Part shown: piece after piece, positions 32,409-42,207 of the stretch
How the letters are laid out: each line of letters opens with the position of its first letter
Position numbering within the stretch: the first letter of the stretch is position 1
NCBI GenBank assembly: GCA_033182465.1
Contig: CP137322.1
Location: forward strand, 2,480,001-2,544,000
DNA length: 64,000 nt
Origin: Sanghuangporus weigelae
Lineage: Eukaryota; Basidiomycota; Agaricomycetes; Hymenochaetales; Hymenochaetaceae
Direction of reading: 5' to 3'
Notes under the pieces: generated by a model
Databases searched by the model: none
What the model saw: the letters and a program-made list of their open reading frames with translations, nothing else
Told to the model about the DNA's origin: nothing
Position numbers and translations under genes: made by a program

Positions 32409-33485
32409 TTACAAATCTTCGGATTCTTCAGCCTCAGGTGTAGTCTGGGCCGAGTTCGCTGGGGTATATAGTTCCCTGCTTTCACCTTCTTCACTTGACT
32501 CTGTATCGTCGGAGTGTATGTACATGTCCTCCTGTTCCGACATAGTAAGCATCTCGTCCGGCTGGTAGAGTTCGTTCGGGTACTGGTAGACTGAGATCAT
32601 CAGATCTTCCAGCAAGGGGTGTCGTGTAGCCTGTAGTTTTTCTCTGGCTTCTTCCTCTCGGTTGTTGAGTTCCATAAGGTAATGAGGGTCGTAGTTAACC
32701 TCTTTGCCTTCGACTACGTGGTGCTCGATGTTGTCGAGTGGTACCTCGTCCGTAGTAGAGTTCCTTGCTTCAATAACCGTTCGGTATCTCGTTCCTTCGT
32801 AATACTTCGTCATGTTGAGTACCGTCATGAACTGCATGGTGTGGGATGCATAGAAGCCCGTCTGGTCGGCTATGTATATAATGTACTTCATCGCATCGAT
32901 GCTCATCGGATGATAGTGACTCCATCGCATCATTCGGTTAAGAATTGCGGTAGTCATGTCTCGTCGGTAGGCGCAAATTTGAATTGCCGAATGATAGATG
33001 CCCATGATGTTCTTGTATGTCGTTTCGTGCCTAAAGTCGATCTTGCCTCGATGTAATGCTTGTGTTTCGAGTTCGATCGCGTAGGTTAGAAATGCATCAT
33101 CATTGAGTCGGCGTAATGCTGCGTCTCGAGGGTTACTGAGTTTGAATAACCACTCGTCTGAGTGATTCGCCATCATAAGATGGGGTATTTCGTCTCGGTT
33201 GTGGTGGACTGCGTTCCACTTGTCAAATAGATCGTCGAAGTACTTTCCTGGGCATAGGGGTACGATTTCGTCTTCGTAGTTCTCTTCGTTGAATCGGTTG
33301 CACAGCTGTGGCCATTGATAACGTTCGGTCGGTGGCCTAAGTGCAAATGTCCATTCTGGTGCATCTTCTGGTTGACAGAATGCATGTAGCTCATCGAAGA
33401 TAGGCATAGCTGAGTAGTAGTTCGTCTGCAGTGAAGTAGAGCTGTTGAGATTCGAGTTGTTGTTCCTTAGCTCGAAGTTCTCCAT
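32409..33485 (-). CDS. gypsy copy C post-pol accessory ORF, 358 aa
   Basis: This accessory frame has the same length and acidic C-terminus as in copy B, with very few substitutions. No function is recognised. Confidence 0.6.
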   Translation of the reverse strand: MENFELRNNNSNLNSSTSLQTNYYSAMPIFDELHAFCQPEDAPEWTFALRPPTERYQWPQLCNRFNEENYEDEIVPLCPGKYFDDLFDKWNAVHHNRDEIPHLMMANHSDEWLFKLSNPRDAALRRLNDDAFLTYAIELETQALHRGKIDFRHETTYKNIMGIYHSAIQICAYRRDMTTAILNRMMRWSHYHPMSIDAMKYIIYIADQTGFYASHTMQFMTVLNMTKYYEGTRYRTVIEARNSTTDEVPLDNIEHHVVEGKEVNYDPHYLMELNNREEEAREKLQATRHPLLEDLMISVYQYPNELYQPDEMLTMSEQEDMYIHSDDTESSEEGESRELYTPANSAQTTPEAEESEDL

Positions 33486-33660
33486 GTTTTATACCATCTT
33501 GTTGGTATGTCGGCGGTGTCTTGCCTAATTCTTCTATCTCTGCTCTCGCTTTGGTGTGCCACATTGATGTCATCGCTTGGTAAGGTCATTGGGGACCTTA
33601 CTCATCATCTCTATTGTGGATCCATAAGCGGCTCCATCGGGTGGAGTGCATGTGATGCAA

Positions 33661-36600
33661 CTATTGCCTCATTCGTTTTCGTGCGGCGATCCATTGGTTA
33701 AGGTTCGGTGGCTGGATTGCCTGAGGATACTTTTTATGGAATGCTTCGATCATTTGATAGGAGTTCTTGAGGTTGTCAAGTGGCTCCCATGTTCGCTCCT
33801 GGTATCCTTTCCATTGGATAAGGTATTGGACCTTGCTCCGATGACGTCTTGTGTTATGAATTGTCTCCACTTCGTACTCTGCTTCTCCCTCCACTTCAAT
33901 AGGTGGTGGTTCATCCAAAGTGGGTCTTCCAGGGTATTCCTTTCGTTTGTAAGGCCTGAGAAGACTCGCATGAAACACTGGGTGGATCGGAAGGGTTTCG
34001 GGTAAGCGTAATCTGAATGACACTTGTCCGACTGCCTTCTCGACTTTATAAGGCCCTGCCCATTTCATTGCAAGTTTCTTCGTTGGTTCCAATCGACTGA
34101 GATTCCTCATGTCTAGTAACACTTCGTCTCCTGGCTTGTACTCTGGCAGTTTGCCTCGATGCAGGTCTGCATAAAGCTTCATTGCCTCATTCGCTTGCCT
34201 AATCGAATTATAGGCTTCTTGCTGTACTTGTCGAAGCTCCTCTAGGTGATTTATTGCTTCTGGGACGTTTGAATCACCGGTCTCCGCAACGTCCAGGTGA
34301 GGATGCCATCCATACAGTGTATAGAATGGTGACTGATGTGTAGTACTGTGCTTCCTGTTGTTGTAGGCGAATTCTGCTATATCGATGTACTCTGCCCAAT
34401 CTGTTTGTCGGTAGGACACATAGCAGCGTAAGTACTGTTCAAGCTCTTGATTTAGTCGCTCGGTTTGACCATCGGTTTGTGGATGATACGCTGTACTAGT
34501 TTTCCAATCGACATCGATGAGTCTGCAGAACTCCTTGAGGAATTGCGCGGTGAAGTTGCTACCTCGGTCGGAGATTACTCGTTTAGGGGCCCCGTAGTAT
34601 TTGAAGACATGTTGGCGGAACAAACGTGCCAACTGCTTAGCATTGGGTATCCCTTGGCAAGGAATGAACTTCCCCATTTTAGTGAGTTTGTCCACTATAA
34701 CGAGTATCGCACTGTAGCCTTCATTGCTGACTGGTAAGTCGGTAATCAGGTCACAGGTTATGGTTTCCCATGGTTGATGTGGTGCCTCCAACGGTTGGAG
34801 CGGCGGATTTCGAAACTGTCGAATCGGTTTTGCACGCTGACATATGTCGCAGGTTGCGGTATATGCTCGGATCATTTCTTCCATCTTCGGCCAATAGTAT
34901 GATCGCTTTACAAGCTCTATGGTCTTTTCTGCTCCTGGGTGGCCTGCAAGTTTGTGATCATGGCGCCTTCGGATTAGCAACGCTCGTAGGTTGGCGGACG
35001 GCGGGATATATAATGCATTGGTTACGTAGTGCAAGCCGTTCCTGTAACTGTAGCCGTTGCTCTGCTTGATCGCCTGAATCTCCTTCTTAGCCTCCTCGGT
35101 ATTGTAGTTCCTCTTGATCGTTCGGATAATAGGATCAGAGATAGTGACCATTTCAGTTTCTAGCTTGTATAGACCGTTGATCTCTGTGCGTCGCAATGTT
35201 TGTTGCTTGATCGTATCAGGAGGTAACAAGGTAACTCCTAAGTTGTCCTTGTCCTCTGGCATATAGTCGGATCGTCGTGATAGCTCGTCAGCTTGGTTCT
35301 TCTTGCCTGGCCAATGGAGAATCTTGAAGTTATATCGTGATAACTCTAATGCCCATCTCGCTTGACGTCTCGATAGATTCTGAGCTGTCATGAAGTATCG
35401 GAGGTTTGCATGATCGCTTCGGATTGTTACTGGTTCTTTGGTTCCCTCCAATAGGTGTCTCCAATGCTTGAGTGCTTCCATGATTGCTAGCATCTCTTTG
35501 TCATGCGTCGGATAGTTTCGTTGGGTGTTCGTTAGAGTTTTCGACATGAAACCTAAAGGTCTCAGTTCTCCTTGGTTGTCTTCTTGTTGTAAGACTGCAC
35601 CAATCGCTACATCGGATGCGTCGGTTTCCAATGTGTATGATTTGTCTGGCTTTGGCATTGCCAATGCGACTTCCGTTTCGAATGCCTTCTTGATACTTTC
35701 GAATGCTTTGTCTTGTGCCTCTGCCCATATGAACTTGCGATCCTTTTTGATAAGGTCGCCAATAGGTGCGAATGTATCGGCATAGTTCCTGATGAATCTT
35801 CGGTAGAAGTTACAAAATCCTTGGAACTTTCGAACTTGTCGTTTCGTCTTTGGCACTGGCCATTCGTGAATAGCTTTGAGCTTATAAGGATCCATCTGGA
35901 TGCCTTTCGTTCCTACTACAAATCCCAAGTAGTCGAGCTGGGTTTGGAGGAAGTGACATTTCTCGATTTTGAGGTAAATGTCGAGCTCTCGGCATTTCTG
36001 TAGAATTGCCCTGAGGAGTTTCCAATGTTCCTCTTCAGTTTGTGCTTGACCAATAAGGTCGTCCAAATAGTTGAGTGCTTCTTCTGTCCTGAGCCAATAT
36101 TCGAAGTTGTCATTCATGAATCGTTGGAATACTGCAGGTGAGTTCTTCATTCCAAACATCATGACCTTTGGCTTGTAGACGGCATTGCCAACTCGGAATG
36201 CTGCCTTCCACTCGTCTCCTTCTCGGATTCGCAGGTTGTTGTAACCTGATCGCATGTCGAGTGTAAAGAAGAATTTTCCTTTCTCCAGTTTCTCTGGGAG
36301 AACACTCATGATCGGTATCGGGTATGGGTCTGATACTGTTGTGTCGTTGATGTCTCGGTAATCGGTTACTGCTCGTGCTCCTCCGTCTTTCTTTCCTACA
36401 AAGAAGACTGGTGCTGCTACCGGACATGGTTCATGTGGTTGAACCTTTTCAATCCATCCTTTGTCAAGTAACTCTTTGACATAAGCATCGAGTGCTGCCT
36501 GCTCTTCTCGTGTGAGCTTGATAATAGGCCTCGGTTTCGGTAATGGTACTCCTTCTTTGAGGTTAATTGCCATATCCCATTTCGTATGCTTGGGTAACCT

Positions 36601-38139
36601 TCTTGACTTGTCAGGATCAAAGACATCTGCGTAGTCTTCTATTTCCTTTGGTAGGAGTTTTCGCCAATCTCGTTTCTGTGTTCCTAGTAGTCCTTCTGCA
36701 GCTGCCTTTTGTTGAGAATACTGCTGGGATACTGAACTCGCTTTGTTCAGAGGCTGTGAGACTTGGTTCTGCTGCCTTGGTGACCAATTTCGATTGATGT
36801 CTAGCTCTAGCTTTGCAGCGAGCTCTTCCTTTCTGGTAAGGGTAGTTGGTTGGTTGGTCGTCCTAAGACTTTCAATGTCTTCTGGCTCTATATCGTGCAT
36901 AGGAGTGTCTTCTGTTGTCTCCTGCTCGTCTTGCATCTCGATATCGCTTTCGTTGTCTGCCCATCTTGTACGCTTCGGTGTGGGACTAGCTCCTCGCATT
37001 AACGATGCCGTTCTCGGTCGTATAATGCCTGCCACTGGCTTCTCTGGATACCGTGTCTTTCGTGGTCGTATCCTATACTTCATGCCCGGGTTTTCTTCTG
37101 GTGATGGCCAGAGTTCTTCATCTTCCGGCATGTTTTGCCTCAGTGGGTGTATCTTCTGTGGTGGTTGTTTCTTCCAACGTTTCGGAGAGTCGTTTATTTC
37201 CTCCTGTTCGTCTAGGCTATGCTTGCCTGTTACATCTTGTGTTTCACCTTCGGATGTCTGGTACAGTTGCCGTGCTGGGATCATCCGTCTCGGTATGTGC
37301 CTTGGTCGTCGTTGCACTATACTCGTTCCTTGTGGTGCCTGTTTCTTCCATCGCTTGGGAGTGTAGTTTATTTCCTCCTCATCTCGATGATGCTTGTTTG
37401 TCGTTTCCTGTTGTGGCTGTTTCGTTGCAGAGTCTGGTATATTTTCCGTGCTCGGACTCTTCACTTCTGGCGTCTGTTTTGCCTGTTCCAGTCTTGGTGT
37501 TGCTGGTCTGGTTTCCGGCTTCGCTTGTGGCTTCGTTTCGTGAGAGTGTCCGTTGTTGTCTCTCCTTGGCGCAAATATTATTCCTGGTGCTCCAGAGTGT
37601 CGATAGTTGTCTCTGTCCTGAGCCTGTTGCTTCGTGTTATGCCTAGGTCTTGTCTTGTCAGGTTTGCCTTTCGTTTGCCGTTTCCGTTTGCGCTTCCTGT
37701 GCCTTCGCTTCTTGGTAGCTCGTATGACGTTGAGCTCGAATGGTATCGAATTACCATTCCGATTCCATACTTGATTCTTCCAATCAATTTCGGGATTGAC
37801 TTTGGCCAAATAGTCAATTCCTAGGATCACTTGATCCTGTCCTGTGGTTGCTACTGCCAACGTTTGTGGCTGCGGTTTAGGTCCATCAAAAATTAATGTG
37901 TAGACCTCGTGCGTGATTGCTCCTCCTTGGTTGGGACTTCCATCTGCATTATTCAAAGGTCGAGGGTGATCAAGCCTCTTTTTGAATAGGCTGTAGTGTC
38001 GTACCAAGTTGGGGTGTATCGTGCTGCATGTAGCTCCGGAATCGATTAACGCTTTGACTGCTAGGGTCTTTGTTCCAACCTTCACTCGAATAGGTAATCG
38101 GGGATGCAATGCTTGTATTGGCAATCGCTTATTGTACAT
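33661..38139 (-). CDS. gypsy copy C pol (PR-RT-RNaseH-IN-chromodomain), 1,492 aa
   Basis: It has the same length and domain order as copy B and looks whole. The linker region is mixed: the part near residues 205-220 follows copy A, while that near 295-310 follows copy B. Confidence 0.95.
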   Translation of the reverse strand: MYNKRLPIQALHPRLPIRVKVGTKTLAVKALIDSGATCSTIHPNLVRHYSLFKKRLDHPRPLNNADGSPNQGGAITHEVYTLIFDGPKPQPQTLAVATTGQDQVILGIDYLAKVNPEIDWKNQVWNRNGNSIPFELNVIRATKKRRHRKRKRKRQTKGKPDKTRPRHNTKQQAQDRDNYRHSGAPGIIFAPRRDNNGHSHETKPQAKPETRPATPRLEQAKQTPEVKSPSTENIPDSATKQPQQETTNKHHRDEEEINYTPKRWKKQAPQGTSIVQRRPRHIPRRMIPARQLYQTSEGETQDVTGKHSLDEQEEINDSPKRWKKQPPQKIHPLRQNMPEDEELWPSPEENPGMKYRIRPRKTRYPEKPVAGIIRPRTASLMRGASPTPKRTRWADNESDIEMQDEQETTEDTPMHDIEPEDIESLRTTNQPTTLTRKEELAAKLELDINRNWSPRQQNQVSQPLNKASSVSQQYSQQKAAAEGLLGTQKRDWRKLLPKEIEDYADVFDPDKSRRLPKHTKWDMAINLKEGVPLPKPRPIIKLTREEQAALDAYVKELLDKGWIEKVQPHEPCPVAAPVFFVGKKDGGARAVTDYRDINDTTVSDPYPIPIMSVLPEKLEKGKFFFTLDMRSGYNNLRIREGDEWKAAFRVGNAVYKPKVMMFGMKNSPAVFQRFMNDNFEYWLRTEEALNYLDDLIGQAQTEEEHWKLLRAILQKCRELDIYLKIEKCHFLQTQLDYLGFVVGTKGIQMDPYKLKAIHEWPVPKTKRQVRKFQGFCNFYRRFIRNYADTFAPIGDLIKKDRKFIWAEAQDKAFESIKKAFETEVALAMPKPDKSYTLETDASDVAIGAVLQQEDNQGELRPLGFMSKTLTNTQRNYPTHDKEMLAIMEALKHWRHLLEGTKEPVTIRSDHANLRYFMTAQNLSRRQARWALELSRYNFKILHWPGKKNQADELSRRSDYMPEDKDNLGVTLLPPDTIKQQTLRRTEINGLYKLETEMVTISDPIIRTIKRNYNTEEAKKEIQAIKQSNGYSYRNGLHYVTNALYIPPSANLRALLIRRRHDHKLAGHPGAEKTIELVKRSYYWPKMEEMIRAYTATCDICQRAKPIRQFRNPPLQPLEAPHQPWETITCDLITDLPVSNEGYSAILVIVDKLTKMGKFIPCQGIPNAKQLARLFRQHVFKYYGAPKRVISDRGSNFTAQFLKEFCRLIDVDWKTSTAYHPQTDGQTERLNQELEQYLRCYVSYRQTDWAEYIDIAEFAYNNRKHSTTHQSPFYTLYGWHPHLDVAETGDSNVPEAINHLEELRQVQQEAYNSIRQANEAMKLYADLHRGKLPEYKPGDEVLLDMRNLSRLEPTKKLAMKWAGPYKVEKAVGQVSFRLRLPETLPIHPVFHASLLRPYKRKEYPGRPTLDEPPPIEVEGEAEYEVETIHNTRRHRSKVQYLIQWKGYQERTWEPLDNLKNSYQMIEAFHKKYPQAIQPPNLNQWIAARKRMRQ

Positions 38140-38243
38140 CGCTTCACTGGGGTTGAACCCAGGAGGTTTGAAACACTGGTTGTTGAAACCTTTCTCGTCA
38201 CCCTTGTCACACTCACATCGCGCAGTCTCGTTCGATGGAGGTC

Positions 38244-39332
38244 TTAATCTTTTCCCTGTTGCTCTTTACTTGCTAGGGATTTGCGAATGTTGTTTCGGTA
38301 TTCTTCGTCATGCTTGCAAGTCCATCCTGCTGATTCATCGCCTTTAGCCCATGCTACATGGTCGTAGTGGACTGGCCTTCGGCAGTGTGGATCGGGACAT
38401 GTTTCCTTGAAATCGATTGTTCGTGTTGTCATCGTCCTCCGTTTTACACCATTAGTCTTCTTCGGCCGCTTAGAGGAAGAACCCTTTTGCTTCCTTGGTG
38501 CCTTGCAATCCTTTGCATAATGTCCTGACTTTTCACAGTTGTAGCATTTGCCTCCCTTCTTCGGCAAGCCTCGGAGTGCATCTACATCCATGGCGTCTGG
38601 ATCTCGTTTCGTTGTTTGTACTGGTGGTCGGAAAGATGACTGTCCATTCGATTTGAATCTCGGGGTGTATGTTTGACTGCCCATGAGCCTTTGCCTGGCA
38701 TCAGAGTTTGCTAGGTTGCTTGTCCATTCCATCCATGCATCGAGGTCGTTCTTCTCGAAAGCATCGGGTTGTACAGATTCGACTCGTCGTTTGACCCACA
38801 TGTCTAGTCCTTTGACATAGATGTACTTGAGCATCTGCTTATCCATCGTGTCTGGTGCTCGTGCTTTGAGTCGTCGGAATTCGTCGTTGTACGCCCTAAT
38901 GCTTGCTCCTTTCTGCTGGATGCATAGTAGTTGGAATAGGGCTTCCTGTTCTCCAATGATCGGATGTCCTGCTCGGATCCTCATCCAGTTCAGCATGTCC
39001 TTGAGTGATGCGAACATTCCATTTGTTGCAGCGATAATCGCAGGTACTGGTTTCAGTTTCCCATTGGCATCGAATGATGTTAGGGTATTCTTCTCTGCAA
39101 ACCAATCGTAGCTGTCGCCTTCTAGTGCCGCAAATAGGCTCTTTGCGATCTCCTCCTCATCCTTGACTCCATGCTGTGCCAGCTTCGAGATACATCGACT
39201 AATCCACAGATCAATATCTTCGCTTCGCTTGCCATAGTACTTCGGAAGCTTGATGCTGTGTTTAGAGAGTTGTGTCTGAAGAGTCTGTAGTTGCTGCTCC
39301 AGTGCTTGCACCTTCTGGTCGGTTGTCGACAT
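38244..39332 (-). CDS. gypsy copy C gag, 362 aa
   Basis: It has a gag capsid region and CCHC knuckle. Around the knuckle it follows the copy B version (HYAKDC) rather than the copy A version. Confidence 0.9.
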   Translation of the reverse strand: MSTTDQKVQALEQQLQTLQTQLSKHSIKLPKYYGKRSEDIDLWISRCISKLAQHGVKDEEEIAKSLFAALEGDSYDWFAEKNTLTSFDANGKLKPVPAIIAATNGMFASLKDMLNWMRIRAGHPIIGEQEALFQLLCIQQKGASIRAYNDEFRRLKARAPDTMDKQMLKYIYVKGLDMWVKRRVESVQPDAFEKNDLDAWMEWTSNLANSDARQRLMGSQTYTPRFKSNGQSSFRPPVQTTKRDPDAMDVDALRGLPKKGGKCYNCEKSGHYAKDCKAPRKQKGSSSKRPKKTNGVKRRTMTTRTIDFKETCPDPHCRRPVHYDHVAWAKGDESAGWTCKHDEEYRNNIRKSLASKEQQGKD

Positions 39333-40296
39333 GATCGTAAGTGCTTATGGGCACTGCTGGTGGTGAATAGGATGGTGGTGGTGGATTCTCTGGCGCTTGG
39401 GTTGCTACTGAACCACTTGCTGGTACTGCAGGTACTGTTGGTACTTGGATGATAACCGTTCGAGGTGGGGTTCTGAGTAAGAATGGCCTTCGTAATGCTT
39501 CTTCGTCTGAGGACACTGATTCGTCAGAACTCTGTTCCTGTTGGGCTCTCTCTCTTGGTAGAAAGTGTTCCCAGCGTTGTGCTGCCTGAGCTACTTCTCG
39601 GATTCGTTGAGCGTGTTCGAGTATATTCCTTGAGGTAGTTTCGGTTGTCTGTACCGATGTGAGTATAGCTGCGTAGGTGCGTTGACTCGACTCGATTGTT
39701 TGTCCTAGTTGGAGTAGGGCTTCTCGCAGGTTATGGATGTCTTGAACAATCCTTGGTTGATCTAGAGCTGTCCTGTTAAGCTCTCCGACTCTCGTCTCGA
39801 TTGTCTGTAGTTGTTGTTCCTGAGCAGTAATCCTGTTTCGGATAGCGTTGAGCTCTCGGTCAAGTACTCCGTTTCCGTCTATGACCCGTTGATTGAGTGC
39901 CCCTGCTGCTCGATCCAATTCCAGAGTATATCTCTCTAGAGCTGCTACCTGTGCTCCAATTCTTCGAGTAGTTGTTTCGAGTGCTTCGAATCGATCTCCT
40001 ACTGCTGTCGCGTATGCTCCGGTTGGTAGACTGTTTGACTGCCCCGTGTTTGCAGTTCGTTCTTCCAGTCTTTCAACCCTTTCTTGTAGCCTTCTGATCA
40101 CTGGTGGATACAATATGCTGTGGTTCGTTGTCGCGTATAGTATGTCGTGATCGCTTTCCAGACTACGTAGCCTGTTGGTGATATGTTGAACTCGTTCGTC
40201 GAGGGATCTAGGTGTGAACCTCGTTTGATTATCGTTCGCCCGTTCGTTCGTTCGATGACCGTTACTTCTGTTGTTGGCGTTTCCTGATCGGTTCAT
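39262..40296 (-). CDS. gypsy copy C pre-gag coiled-coil ORF, 344 aa
   Basis: It matches the copy A version of the coiled-coil and PPPPSY protein. It overlaps gag by 71 nt. Confidence 0.6.
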   Translation of the reverse strand: MNRSGNANNRSNGHRTNERANDNQTRFTPRSLDERVQHITNRLRSLESDHDILYATTNHSILYPPVIRRLQERVERLEERTANTGQSNSLPTGAYATAVGDRFEALETTTRRIGAQVAALERYTLELDRAAGALNQRVIDGNGVLDRELNAIRNRITAQEQQLQTIETRVGELNRTALDQPRIVQDIHNLREALLQLGQTIESSQRTYAAILTSVQTTETTSRNILEHAQRIREVAQAAQRWEHFLPRERAQQEQSSDESVSSDEEALRRPFLLRTPPRTVIIQVPTVPAVPASGSVATQAPENPPPPSYSPPAVPISTYDHVDNRPEGASTGAATTDSSDTTL

Positions 40297-40634
40297 GAAC
40301 TTCGTTTCTCGCCTGATGCTTCAGGGTTATTGTTCCTTGGTGCTGTTAACCAAGTAGTTCCTTTCTCGTCGAATGTAGCAATAGTGGAAGGGACTGCTGC
40401 TACTTTCGTGGTTGTTGTTTGCGTGCTCCCAACTGCAGGGCTACCAGATGCCTTTGCTATTAGGTACACTTCGTCGTTGTAGGGGTTATGATAGTAGATA
40501 TGTGATTTAAGTGAATCGGGTTTGTCGTTCTCCAGGATGTGCACTTGTCCTGAGGATTCGATATGGGTACTAGTCTCGAAACTAGTGACGTCGATAGGGA
40601 CTTGAGGTCGACGGTCCTCGCCTCGATAAAACAC
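40293..40634 (-). CDS. gypsy copy C leader ORF, 113 aa
   Basis: The predicted protein is the same as in copies A and B, with the ATGA overlap to the next frame at 40293-40296. Confidence 0.5.
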   Translation of the reverse strand: MFYRGEDRRPQVPIDVTSFETSTHIESSGQVHILENDKPDSLKSHIYYHNPYNDEVYLIAKASGSPAVGSTQTTTTKVAAVPSTIATFDEKGTTWLTAPRNNNPEASGEKRSS

Positions 40635-40681
40635 TAGCCAAGAACCTTGCCCGTGAGAGGTGGTGGTAAAACTAGCGAGTG

Positions 40682-40693
40682 ATCTTTCGATCC
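40682..40693 (-). promoter_or_regulatory. Putative self-priming primer-binding site, copy C
   Basis: On the minus strand this is GGATCGAAAGAT, two bases after the 5' LTR. It is complementary to the predicted RNA 5' end at 40955-40966. Confidence 0.6.
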
Positions 40694-40695
40694 AA

Positions 40696-42207
40696 TGTTA
40701 GGGAGTAGGCCCGGGGTTACACCGGTTTGATCCTTTTGCCTAAGCAGCGGTGTGTTGTGCAGAGGTGATCTTATCTTCCCACGTCTGGCTGTACCACGCG
40801 GTCCCTTACTAGCCTTCCTAGTCGCGGTCCGAGTTATGGATGCTTTCAGATACGAGGTAATAGTAAAGCAGATTGGGATTTCCAAGAGGCGTGATAGTAC
40901 AAAGCACACAGTAATAGCTCGCTGTAGGGCAAGCTTTACACCAGTGTGTTAAGAGGATCGAAAGATGGGGAACTGAGGGCCTAATCCTACAACTATTTAT
41001 GCTCCCAGATATTCCATTTTCCGTCCTATTTCTTACTCATCCTGTCTCCACTTTACTCCACTTTCCTCCACCATTACATCTGTTCCTTTGTCATCCTGCT
41101 GCGCTTCGCTCCACTTTGCTCCAATCTTTGTAAGGTCGTCTCCACTATGACAGAATTCTTTGGAGTTGCTGACTGAGACAATAGAGGTGGTGCTCCGATA
41201 TGGAATGCTCCACTGTCAGTACTCCATAACGATGTCATTGCCGTCATTGAGTGGCATCTTTGCTCTTGGAGCGATGTAGGCTGCTCGGTATGTGATTCTT
41301 CGGAATTCATCTCGAGGTCCAGCGAGGGTAAGCATAACTCGCACGTCAGTGTTAAGGTGTCGGGTCGGTGTAGAGTATGGTCCAAGGCATATCATGAACT
41401 GCATAAGCTCTGCTGGTGGGTTCTGCTGGGTTCTGGTGACTAGCCATGCTTTGCCTTCGTATCGTATATCTCGAATGTAGCGCCATATCCTTCGTTGTAT
41501 AAGGAGTTGTAATTGCTTGGTTTCCAGGTTCGCATCTCTCGGTAAATAAAGGTTTGCCTGTATCGTAGATGCTGGACATGGTGTGTGCAACTCCGGTCTA
41601 TACCATCCAATCATTCTCCAAGTTATCGGGTTCGCAGTTCGAGGGGTCCGAGTTGTGATCGTGAGTTCCTCTCGTTTCTTGGGTACTATTGGGCTTGGTG
41701 GATTGGAATGCATTGTATCCTGAAGGTGTCGCTCGGTTTCGATGTGACAGTCACGCGTACCAACCGTTGCCGTGCATACTAAGTAGTATACTTCATAAAG
41801 GACCATGTAAACTCGTGCACAGACTTGACAGTGCTGAAATGCCAGTGAGGTCTCCATAAACCTTATTAGCCTTTAGCCTTTTAGCGTTTAGGCTTTAGTA
41901 GTTGTGCTTCTGGACTTCTAAGAAGTTTGATCGCTTCTTTTGATCGAGGTCGCTCTGGTTGCTTGGTCGGCGGCGTTAGAGTGGTAGTCCGCGGTAATAG
42001 GCGGTCGGCGGTGTTAGCTGTTAGCGGGATTACGTATCCGCTTCGGTGCTTCTAGCGCTCGGGTGGTAACGGGTTACTGTTGCCTAGGCCGCTCGATTGC
42101 TTGGGCCTTTGATAGCTGGCTTGGTTACCGGTCGCGTTTGGAAAGCTGATCGTGTAGATCTGTTGATCGTGTCGATCCTGATGCGAGTTTTTGAGCGGAT
42201 CCTTTCA
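40696..42207 (-). repeat. gypsy copy C 5' LTR
   Basis: This 1,512-bp LTR is the partner of 29918-31429. Predicted RNA start and primer site are the complementary 12-mers at 40955-40966 and 40682-40693. Confidence 0.95.
41216..41857 (-). CDS. U3 open frame, 213 aa (copy C 5' LTR)
   Basis: The predicted protein is identical to that in the other five LTRs. Confidence 0.45.
   Translation of the reverse strand: METSLAFQHCQVCARVYMVLYEVYYLVCTATVGTRDCHIETERHLQDTMHSNPPSPIVPKKREELTITTRTPRTANPITWRMIGWYRPELHTPCPASTIQANLYLPRDANLETKQLQLLIQRRIWRYIRDIRYEGKAWLVTRTQQNPPAELMQFMICLGPYSTPTRHLNTDVRVMLTLAGPRDEFRRITYRAAYIAPRAKMPLNDGNDIVMEY

Larger units (their letters stand above)
29918..42207 (-). mobile_element. 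Ty3/gypsy chromovirus copy C
   Basis: This 12,290-bp element on the minus strand lies inside the copia protease region. Its LTRs are at 40696-42207 (5') and 29918-31429 (3'), with the duplication GTAAT (29913-29917 and 42208-42212). All family frames are open at full length, so it looks whole. Its LTRs are of the copy A type, but parts of gag and pol resemble copy B, so it looks like a mosaic of the two subtypes. Confidence 0.96.
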
